Origin: Salvator merianae
Taxonomy: Eukaryota > Chordata > Lepidosauria > Squamata > Teiidae
Assembly: GCA_003586115.2 (NCBI GenBank)
Contig: QVOM02000116.1
Coordinates: 30,171,062 to 30,235,061, forward strand
Reading direction: 5' to 3'
DNA length: 64,000 nucleotides
Of this stretch, positions 14,001-26,000 are shown in pieces. Every line of letters begins with the position of its first letter. Position 1 is the stretch's first letter. Below the pieces are notes generated by a model. The model was not told where the DNA came from. It did not search any database and saw only the letters and a list, made by a program, of their open reading frames with translations. The translations under genes were made by a program, and so were the position numbers.

Positions 14001-17000
14001 GATTTCCCCTGGTTTGGTTCACTTTTGAATCGAACCGCAAGCATTTAGCAGGGTTCACTCCGATAGCGAACCTCCCACTCCTTCAACATTTACCTAGTTT
14101 CTGCCATATACATCTTAATCCAATATGTGCACTTTGATTTAGTATGGTGTCTTCAAAAGAAGAAGTGATTTGTTCTGATTTATGATGCATCTAGACTCTT
14201 AATAGTTTTCTGAGAATTTTAAAAATATTTATTAAAGTCTTTTCAATACACTGCAGTATCCAGATAATTGACATTCTATGTTAAGGCTCAACTATCAAAT
14301 TTTATTCAAGACTACCACAACATCTTTTGCTTAAAATAATACTGAACCATCATTATAACAAAATACCAGCGTGACATAACACCAAAAGTTAAATTCAGAT
14401 GTATATTACAAACCACTAAGTCTAATTAAAACAACTAGTCCTCTCCAGTCTGCTTACCATTGCTCACACACCACTCTAGAAAGGAAAGAAGGCGAGTGTT
14501 TCCTTGGCACATCATGTAGTCGTCCAAAAGCATAGGAGCCAATGATGCTAAGGTAGCAATGGCATGGAGCTGTAATTCTTCATACTGGGCTGCAGACATG
14601 ACAAGTATTCCTGGCTTTGCATTTGGTTTTAAATAATGAAACAAAGCCAAAAGGACTTTACCTTCATGCAAGAGCTAGAAGATAAAAGAAGACAAAGTTT
14701 AACAGTCCATTTAAAAGGCGAAAAAAATCCACTTATAGAAATGAAAGTACTCGAAGTCTTGTCTTACTAATATTTATAGATCTTGTGCTTACGTTCTGTG
14801 GTGACATCTGGGGTGTGAACAAGCACTTCCTGAGCCCCTTTCCTTTTTGGTGGGACAAGGTAACGGACATACCTAACACGCATTAAGATCTATTAGCAAG
14901 ATGCAGTACCTTAGCCAATGTATTATAGCCAATGATTGTTACTAAAGTGTACTTCTCTGTCTACCTTGTTTTTAGGAAACAATTTGGTTTCAATTACCAA
15001 AAGCTTCTTATGTTAATTGTACAGACAGAATTTATAAATTAGTTAAAAATCCAAAGCAAGGTATATTTATGGAACATTACATTAATCATTATTAAAAATT
15101 GCCATGGGAGGTGATTTTGTAACAAGCAATTTAAATCTCTGGAATTTAAAAAGGAAAGTAAAAACTGATTATAAGAGCTCCATAGTTTAATTCAGAAGGC
15201 TCATTAACATTGCAGATGGACTGCTTCCAGAAATTGCTTATATATAAACAGGTTAACTGCCTGGACTCTTGGAAATTTTTAATCAAAAATGTAGTGCAGT
15301 GAAAAAACAGAAACTAGTTTCAACGTGCATAAGTTCCCGCTAATGTGGATAAAAACCTGGTTAAATGAGGTCTATTCACAAGCTAGTAACATGTACCAAA
15401 GGTCACACTTCTGCCATGTCTTTCTTGCAGCCACTTCTCTGTGTACCTGACTTTATCCCATTTTGCTAGATTGCTTCTTTTAGAAAGACTTTTGACTGCA
15501 AAGACTTTTAGAAAGACTTCCAAACAGGGGATGCAGTCAACAGACAAGAGATTTAAGGAGTGACTGCCAGAAAGACATGATAGAACTATGAGCCTTGGAA
15601 CAAACTGACAGCTTGTGTTCTCTTACAGGGAACACTGGCTGGGATTTCGCAATTTAAACAGAAAAACATAGACATTACCAGTATGCAAAAGTTTGTCCCC
15701 CCCTCCAAATCCCAGATTATTTCGGCTCCTTTAGCAAAGGCAGTCTAGCAAATGTGAAATTAACTTGGAAAAAAGCACAAGCAAGCACTTTTTGTTGGGT
15801 CTAAAAGTAGGTACCAAGGAAATCATTCTCTGAACCACAGGACTATCATTCAAAGTATCTATGTTAATTTCATGTTAACTGGGTTCCCATACCAAAGGGA
15901 GCCCCTCTGATACGCAAGATGTGGGGAGAGGGCCAATCCTCTGCAAACTTCTACTTAAAAGGCTTAATAATTAAATTATTCCATTCTGCTATATCCTACC
16001 TGTACAGTACATAAGTCCTTGGCTAGTACAATAAGCATGTTAAGCAGCAGCTTTTTCAGTTCAAAATCTTCATAAGAATATGTGAGCTTCAGGCCTTTCA
16101 CCAAAGGATCATGACTTTTCACTGTGAGGAAAACAACAGTATTTTACAAGGAATGCCAGTTCTATACTAATAAATTGAATGCCAGTTAGACTTAAATTAT
16201 TGTACAGTACTTACCTTCAGCAAAAGTGGCAAATAATATTAACTCTTTGGCAAATCCAGTTTCCTTAAGAAAGACAGAAAGATAGAGAAAAAAGGATGTA
16301 TACACATGTATAAAAAGAGCAAATTATAGTGAAAAATGTCACTTTTTTGCTTCAAGTTTAAACTCATCTTCCTAAGTGCCAGTCGTCTACACTGAGTACA
16401 ATAAGCATGGTTGGGAGTGGATGTAGCTCAGTGGTAGACCAAACTAGAAACCAGAAGGAGATAGGTTTAATCTCTATCCCCTCTTGGAAGCAAGCAGTGG
16501 CAAACCACTCCTGTATAAAAACATAAAAGAAGCCCTGCTGGATTAGGCCACAGCCCATCTGGTCCAGCATCCTGTTTCACACAGTGGCCCACCAAATGCT
16601 TCTGGGCATGCTCAAGCAGCATAAAAAGGCAAAACCATCAGCTGCTCTCAACTCCCTGCAAATAGCTTTTAGATACATCCTGCCTGTCTTTCCATCCTGG
16701 GCAATACCTAGGCATCCATTATAGTAGCCATTGATCCACCTGACCTGCATCTTTCCCAAGAAAACTGCACAGAGGTGCCTTTGGAGGCACCCACAGAGTC
16801 AATTAGAGGCTAGACCTGACTCAGCGGTACCCAACAAAAAAAAGCATTGCTTTGTTACTCTTGATCTTACTTAACTCATTAAACAAAAAAAAAGCAAATA
16901 ATGAATTAATTAAAATAAAAGGTAGAACTCTAATTAATATTTCCTGAAAATACTGTATGTGATGGCATGCTTTTATGTAAACATACCATTTGGTTCATTA

Positions 17001-20000
17001 CTTTTTATTTGTTCAAGTGATAGAAATGCATTTGGGAATGATAAACTCCAGCGGTTTTATGTAAGAAAGAAGGCTTAAAAGTCTGTAAAATATTTTCTGC
17101 ATCAGACAAAACAGCATTCTCAGCTGCTAAAGGAAAACTTGCTTGTTAAATGCCATCTGATATTTGAAAGAGCAAAATAAGCCAGATTAATAAGAGCAGC
17201 ATTCATAAAGGGGTTGTTTTGTTGGCTCTCTCTCACACTCTTGAGGATAGTTTTTGATTTTCACGCTGAGGCCAATATCTCATTATGTGCTTGGGTAATA
17301 CTATGGACAGAGATGGGACTGGGCAACCAATTACAGAGTACTAGGTAGAAACATCTGGCACTGGATGCGGGATTTTCAGGTGTGCGTTTCTGAGTTCTCC
17401 TCTATCTAGACTGGTGGCGATTGTCACATCAGTTTCTCTTTAGGCCTAATGCTGTTCTCTTGCATCAGGACAGTCCGCAGTAAGACAATCCAGTTTTGGA
17501 TTAATGAATCAATGTGGTGTGAATAACAGACACACAGGTAGTGAACAGCTTGTTCATGCATGTAGTCTCTTTCTCAAATTTCCCCAACAGGTTATTTTGC
17601 CCAGCATTACAAATGTGGTACAAATTTTTTGTTTTACAGCACAAACTCTAAGAAACAGCCCAATTATTCTACAAGACACAATGCATTTAAGGAATATATT
17701 TTGTACTTCAAAACTAATTGAGGACAATAACACAATTACAACAGAACCTCGGTTCATGAACACTTCCCTTTGCGAACAATTCAGTTCACAAACAATTGTT
17801 TTACCAAAAAATTGCCTCTGTTCATGACCAACAAGAACACAAACAAGACATGTGACCTGTTGTCCCATCTTGAACAGAATCGGTTCACAAACGAATTGTT
17901 CAAGAAAAATGTATTGGTTGGTGACCAAAGTCTCCGTAGTGGAACATCATGTAAAAATGCTTATAATGAGTGATCTTTGGGGTCTGGAACAGATTAATCC
18001 AATTTACATTAAGTCCTATGGGGAAAATTGATTCAGTTTATGAACAAATCGGTTTGCGAACAGTCTTCTGGAACAAATTTAGTTTACAAACTGTATTTTG
18101 TTAACGTTTTCTCCCAAACCAGCTGAAACAAATAAGCTACAAAACTTGATACATACAATCATTGGAGCTCCTGGACTCTGAGCTACAAGGGTAGCTATTA
18201 CCAAAAAGTCATTTCTTAGCTGGCGATCATAATGACGGGAACCATGAATTAATAACTTAGCAAATGCTTCCTTCAGAGCACTAATAAAAAGTGAAATTTT
18301 ATATTTTAGTTTACATATTCTATTTGCAATGATATTATAAACATTTTCCAATTGTTTGGCTAGAAACCCTGACAGAGGATGAGGAGATCAACTGTCTCTG
18401 AACTGGACTGTGCTGAGATAGGATAGAGGATGCTCAGTAACCCTGCAATTATTTTGAAACACCCACCCCAAATCCATGTTAAGTTCAGTAATATAGGGAT
18501 GCTAGGGAATATACCATGGAGACAGCAAAGGCTATCCTCCTGATCCTCTGTGATTTTTCTTCCTGGACTTATATTTTATTTGCATTTCATTTTATGTTCA
18601 TCTACCTTTTTTGTATTGCATAATATTCTATCTTTGTATAGTTTTATCTTATGTTTATTGGGTTTTGCTCTGTACATCTTCTAAACCATCTTGGATAACT
18701 ACTGAAAAGATAGCATAGAAATGACAGACAAGGTATTAATTAGCTATGAAACAGAGCAGCAGATCTTCAGTTCATGGGAAGTAATACTTTTCTGGGTTGC
18801 AAAGTAGTCCAAGGGGAGGTATCCAGACCACCATTTGGTCCTATTTCTTGGATGTGTTTCCATTGTTATGATCTGATGAAGTGAGCAAGTTGTTTGTTGA
18901 GATTCACCTAAGCATCTGTTTACTCAATCTATGACCATCATAACTAATAAGAGCAAACTGAAGAGGAATGGCTAGGCATAGCCAGGGAGCAGTAAATGCT
19001 TTGCTGCAGGAGGACACAGCTGCCCTTAAAGAAGTTGTGGTGCTTTCACTCCCCAAGTAGACCTCTCTAGACCCAGAAGAGTTATATAACTATTACCCTG
19101 TTGCCAATATTTCTTTCTTGGGTGAGGTGCTTGAGAGGATAGTGGTGATCCTACTATGGGAATATCTGGATGAAACAGATTTTCTAAACCTATTTCAATC
19201 TGGGTTCAGGCCTCCCTATGACGCTGAAACTGCCTTTGTTGCCCTGATGGATAATCTATGTCATGAGAGGGATGGTGGAATGCAACCCTGTTGGTTCTTT
19301 CCTTGACCTCTCATAAGCTTTTAGTATCATTGACCATGTTATCATACTGGAGCAGATTTAGAGCTCAGGAACTGGGGACACTGTATTATACTGGTTGTAC
19401 TCCTATCTTTAGAGCAGATTCTTAAGGGTAGCTCTGGGGGACTTATACTCAGCACCTTGAGAGCTCATGTATGGGGTTCCTCAGTGATTATTTTTCCCCC
19501 TCTGCTCTTTAATGTCTATATGAACCTGCTAGGAACAGACATCAGATTTGGAGTGAGGTGTCGCCAGTATACCTACAGCACCCAGCTCTCTGTTTCTTCA
19601 TTCCATTCTGAGTCAAGGGAGGCACTAGGTGTTTAACCAGTGCCTGGAAGGCAATAAAGGGTTAGATGTGGACCAGGCAAGACAGAGGTACTGCGTGTTA
19701 CAAGATCTTGTGCTCAGAAAGCAAAGAGACAAGCAGTTCTAAATGGGGTTGTTCTAACAGATACAGCATTTGGGGTATTGTTGGATTCATCACAGTCATT
19801 TGAAACTCATGTGGCAGTGATAACAAATAGTGCCTATTTTCACCTCTGGCTGGTTCATCAGCTTTACCTTCCTAGACAGAGACAACTTGGACACTAGACC
19901 AATGCTCTTTGGTAACCTTCAGGTTACCTCCAGGTAACAAGCTCTATGGAGCTGCTCTTGAACATTGTCCAAAAGCTATAACTAGTGCAGAATTCAGCAG

Positions 20001-23000
20001 CTATACTGCTGATGGGCATTTCTGACTGGATGCATATCATACTAGTCCTGAAAGATCTGCACAGGCTGCCCAATTCAAGATATATGTTATAATATATGTT
20101 ACATATGTTATACGATATATGTTATATTAACAAATAAAGCCCTAAAGAAGCTTAAGACCCAAACACTTGGAGAAGATCCTTCTCCTATATAGACATACCC
20201 ATCAGTTAAGATCAGAAGGAGAGGTCCTCCTCCTCTTACTTTCAGATGTGAAAGGGGTGGTGGCCTGAATGGGGGGCTTTCTTTACAGTGGCCCTCAGTC
20301 TGTGAAATAGCCTTCCTGTAGAGGTTCACCAGACACTGACATTCTCAATGTTTTAGTGAAGATGCAACTCTCTTCACACAGGCATTTGACTGTTAGCTTC
20401 CTCAATAAGCTTCCTCAATACCCCACAGGGGCTATACACATTCTAATTTTCCCCTTAATCTTAGAACTTCAAATTGTGATTTATTTATTTTTAAAGTGCT
20501 CAGAGCTTTTAGGTATAGGCTGGCATAAAAATGTAAAGGATAACTAACTAGCTAAATTAATAAATAAATAACCTGGATGCTTTAGTTAGTTATCATAATA
20601 AATCTGTGATTCAATTATATTTTCAAAACTACAAAGTTACCATAAAATTTTGTGATAGAAAATTCTTCAGTGTAAGAGAGGAAAAGCAACTGGTTTATTA
20701 TTATTCTATGGTTTATTATTATTCTAACGAATAGTTCAAATATTAATAGAGTAAATAATATTCCATTATTTACAGAAACATCAAGACTAACAGCTTTAGA
20801 CATGAGCCAAAATTAATGCTCCTTCTGTTCTTCCAATACTATACTATGCAAAAGAAAAGATGAAAGTGACCAGCACTTAAAGTATACAAACCAGAACACT
20901 GGACTACTATTTTAAGAGCACTTAACTGTACACATTCCAAGTTACTGAGTTGATTAATAATTTCATCCTTGGAGGTTTTTTCTAACAAATTCCAAAGTAT
21001 TTCTGAAGAACGGAACAGCAGCTGCCCAGAGGGATCAATGTCATTTAGATGTGAACATAATCTTGTTGGTGCTTCTGCTTTCATCATAAGTTTGCAATTT
21101 GCTTCTGGAGTATGAAAAGGATTGACCATTAGCTTGCTCACACTACTGCAATTTTATGAAAAAGGAAAGTAAAATAATCAAGGACCAGAAGAAATTACAT
21201 TTTAAAAGTGTTATACTTACCAGAAATGGAAAGATGTTGCAATGTTTTAATTAGCCATAACTTTTCTGGTAGCTGATTTTCAACCAAAGTCAGTGCCAAT
21301 ACTAGTGTTTCTGCTAAACCAGATAATTCCATCATATGTCTTTTATAGCTCACACCTATGGGTTGGTAAACTGCAAAGAAATTGTTGACAGAAATCTGTC
21401 ATATCACACTGATTTTATTAAGATGGTATGAACAGATAGGAATGTATTAGAACTAGAATGCTTCTTATATGTTATGCTCACCTACCCTCTTTGTAATCTG
21501 TATTCATAATAAAATTTGAGAACATGCTGAAATTGCTTTCTGCCTTGTTCCTGAGTATGGGCCTAGGTGTTGATTCTGACAGCTTCCACCAAACTTGTAT
21601 GTAGATTCCCAGTTTGTAACACCCAAGCCAACAGTTGGTTACAAACTAGAAGCCTGACAACTTGGTAGCAACTGATAACAATTTTGTTAACAACTGGTTA
21701 CATACTAACAGTTTGGCAAATACTGGCTACAATTTTGGTCCCAGAAGTTATCTATTGGAAACTAGTGGAATCTGTATTTGGTTCTCTTTGGATATTATAG
21801 GTGGAGTTTCTCTTATATTATATATGATAAATTGTATACTGTTGATTTAACACATTTATATGGTTTATAATTTTAAAGAATGGTTCAGATATCTTATATT
21901 TAACATTATTTGTAAGTGTATACAGTGATAAAAATAAGTACATTATTTGTTAATACATAGTTTACTTGTTTCAAGTGATTGTACCTACAGACTTTACATA
22001 GGAGTTAGCCCCACTGAGTATATAAAGCTTTTGATTAAAAATGCACAGAATTGAACTGTACATATAACAAGGCAAGTAGTTGAGAACATAAGAATAAGTT
22101 TTACCTTCAAATTCTTTCTTCTGTGGTTCACCATGGTAAAAGCTAATAACACACTTACAGATTTGTATCCTTACTTGAGAACATGGTATCTCCATCAAGT
22201 AACCTGAAGAAATAGGCAAATTATGATCTGTGTATAACAGTATGTTTTTTTTTAATATATTGCTGTAAAGATTCTTGCTGAATTTAATAAACATGAGTTA
22301 CATTCATTTAAGTGTATTATCATGAAGAGGATAAATCTAATTTGATAGCAATATATAGCATAACCTAAATTATACGTGAATATTTCTCCCTAATAAGTTT
22401 AGAACTGCAGTCACAGTCTTGAAATTCATAAAAACCTCACCATCTTTTCATTTGTAATATTCTTAAGGTTTGGATTAATCTATATGAAACAGGATGTCTT
22501 CCTATGTATCTGCATACTTTCTGCAACAGACAGACATGTCTTTGTGAAGGTAACCATGGTACAAGTCTGAGCCAAATCACTGAGAAATATCAAAACATGG
22601 GCACATATGCACGCAACATCTAACATTACCCAAATGAGCCATTGACTCTTGAACATCATTGGCATAATTTACTTCATCAGATAACTTCTTTTTATAAAAT
22701 GGTAACCTATAAAATTAAAATAGGATTGTTAGCTGCATTGAAGAACAGAGGTAAACTGTTTTCACTATATAAACAAAAAGTTTTTGCAACAGTAAGTTTA
22801 CATGATATATATAACAAAGCACAAATAATTTCAGCATAATCATCTGTCTTTTAATTTCACTTTATAAATAATAGTCCGGCCAGCCAGGACTATTAGCCAG
22901 AAGAATGTAAAACAAAATCTCAAAAGTAATGCTAAAAAAATTCAATAATATTGAAGACAGAACAGTAGCAGATAGTCAGGGTTTGGAAGGGCGGATTTCA

Positions 23001-26000
23001 ATAGTAAGCACTATATTATAAAATTACAAAGAATTTTTATCTTGATAAGAGTATCTGCATGTTTGTAATTTTGAAGGGTAAAATTAAGACCTGCAAGACT
23101 AGGCAAACAAGCTATTCCATACAGTTTCCTGTGAAACTTGCTATAAAATTCTGCAAGAAGATGTACAGTGTACCTTTTTGCCTGGATTCTTGATGGAGCA
23201 GGCATAAAAGGGAATTGTAGTCAAGTACATCCAAGAAATGTCCACAGAGCATAAAGTAAAGGAGGAGGAAGGACAGCACATTCCACTTAAATTATTCTAC
23301 AAAATAATCCTCATAGCCTTGGAGCTGCAGTTTGTTGGTTACTATCTAGGAAGTCTGCAACACACAACTACAGCATAGTGCACAGGTAACTAATCATAAG
23401 TCCCAGCCATACCAACAACAGAGTGAAAACAAACATGCATGCCAAAAGTCTAACTTTAAATCAATTATCATATACACCTGTATATAGCAGCCACAAAGCA
23501 AATCCCCAATCTCCTTTAGCATGCCCCTCATAGCAGACAGAAGGAAGATGCCGTGGTATGCCTGTATGCCCTAAACACACACACACACACACCCTTGCTT
23601 AGTAGCTTCCCATATGCCATGCAGCTAGAATATGAACCACCTCTTTCATTAAAGACAGGATCACTGTTTCTGCGATGTATAGAAGTGGTCTAAAGCATAA
23701 ATATAGCAAGGCAAAGCTGCCCTTGAGTCCAGCATGTGTAGAAGTCACCGGGATCTTCTGCATTAAGATTAACTGCTCTACCGCTGAGTTTATTTTGACT
23801 TTCTATAATAGTTGATTCATTCTAAGTAAGATGTTCCCCAAATATCCGCGACCACAGTAATAAGACTTTGGTGAAAAATAGTTCATAAAACAAAAAAGAG
23901 ACAGAGAATGAAACACTTACCCATATAATTTAAGAACTTCACATGTAGGTTCTGTAAATACACTGCTGAATTGAATTTTTGCCGCACATAAGTTTAAAAT
24001 TTTAGAGATATGTGCTAAATCATTAAGAGGCTTATAATTACTATGAATCAAGGAAAGATATGTAGTTAAGAGAAATGATATAAATATTAAAAAGTATAGG
24101 GGTGGTTTCGTGCTGGCTCTCAGAAGCTACACCAACAATATAATTAAAAAGAAAGAGAAATTTGACACATGAGCAGATCTGTGATGCAAAAAAAATGCTC
24201 ACAGCTAGCTCCTGATAACCACACAAACTGATACGGTATTAGCTATCTTTGTGAAGGATCCATAAGGGTCCTGCAACAGCAGGATGCCTCTAAAGGTCAT
24301 TTGCAGGGAGTTGAGAGCAGTTGACGAGTTTGCCTTTTTATTCTGCTTGAGAATGCCCAGATACAATCGGTGGACCTTTGTGTGAAACAGGTTGCTGGTC
24401 TAGATGGGCTGCGGCCTGATCCAGCAGCGCTCCTCTTATGTTCTTATGGCATTGCTGCATCCTGAAAGGAGTACATGGTGGGTTAAGTGTTCTTCCTGCA
24501 GGGTCTTCTCCTCAGTGTAAGTTCTCATACGACTTCCTTCAACCTCTTCAAATACTGTCACTGTGCCTTCTGAGAACCAATGATGGACAGCTACTATATA
24601 CCTCTAAAAAGCCCAACCTGAGATGTTAAGCAGAAATTCAAACAAGCAGTAGTTTCCAGAAGAAGATACAAACTTCTCAAAGAACTAATTCTACCTAGAG
24701 GTCTTCAATCTAACTGAAGAAATGAAGAGTTAGACATACTGGTGGTATCTTTGACACCTGAACTATTATATAAATGTAAAAGGTACTGTTTTAGTCTGCA
24801 ATAAATGGTAGCCATTTATTTCACCGTTCTGTCACAAACTACCAAAGACAAAAAAAAATCCATTATAGTTCAGTGAAATAAAATGCCAAAGTTATTCCTG
24901 CTTTTTTTTTTACTTGCAGCATAAAGTATACCTCTGAGAATAGATCATTTATTGTAGCAGTAAGTCTAAGTGATCATTTATTTGATATGAAAGAAACAAG
25001 AAATAACTTCAATAGGATAAATGTTAATTTGCATTTTCTTCTTCCTTCTAATCTCTTCCATTTTTGCTTCCAACAAAAACAGTAAAAGGATACAATCCCA
25101 AATTCATAACGTTTTGTAACTTTTTTCAGTGCTTCAAGCTGCTCATCTGCATTACTCTTAAAGAAAAGATGCAGAGAGAAAGTAGTAAATTGGGAAAATG
25201 AGAAATAATACTGTATTGTTCAAGATGAAGTGGAGGGCAGTAGAAGGGTTAGAAGCACTGTATTAACAGTGTGTAAAAAAACCTTTATATTATTTCCAAA
25301 GGCAAGCACGACTAAATTACCTGGCACTCTGAATTTGCCTTGTGAATTACAATGCCATAATATGTATGTTTTAGTTACACTGCCTTTCATGATATAACAG
25401 GTTCAGATTTCCTATCCCCAAGAAACAGTGATGGGGGCTTTTTGGATACATCTATGACTTGGAGGATACCAATCCAAGTTTCACTGTTCTGTCAATGTCT
25501 AAACAATTTGGGATCCTTTTGTTAAAGGTGGAGCCAGTGACTTTGGCTGCATCCCCACAAAGAGGGACTGTACAGCCTGCTGGGACACAGCACTTGCTCC
25601 AGTTCCCGGGGTGGGACACATGGTGTCTTCATGGCATGTGCATCACCTCCGTGCAAACTTGGCATGGACCAAAGTTTGCAGTTCCAAGCACAGTTTTACT
25701 AGAAATAAGAACACAGGACAGGGAATATATTTCAAGCTATTTTAAAATGTATACTGTAGGTCCATGTTATATTTCTACAAAATATAAGATATACTTACTA
25801 ATTCTGTTTCTTCAAGCAGTTTGATAACATGATTAAGATCCACAGATTTCAAGTAATTATCCTAAAATATGAATTTAATAAAAATGTAAGTGATTAATAA
25901 TGTTCATTTTCAGTCTTCTATTAGTTTTGAAGTATGTTTGCTTTACTTTCTAAGAATTTTTGTTATTACTCTGTAAAAGTAAAATGCAAAATGCAGCTTC

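Noticed and set aside
16411..16480. A functional tRNA gene
   Set aside because: A- and B-box-like motifs are present, but the stems do not fold into a cloverleaf and the sequence continues into a SINE body.
17554..17928. 124-codon minus-strand frame
   Set aside because: It runs through the foldback DNA element and its flank, and the translation has no homology I recognise.
19118..19306. Reverse-transcriptase-like frame as a host gene
   Set aside because: It is clearly the RT domain of a decayed L2-like LINE with stops and frameshifts on both sides.
24031..24042. Upstream acceptor (CATAG at 24,042) for CFAP69 exon 4
   Set aside because: It would add ten bases and break the phase with exon 3; the TTATAAG acceptor at 24,031 gives the human-like FGI-PLNDLA join.
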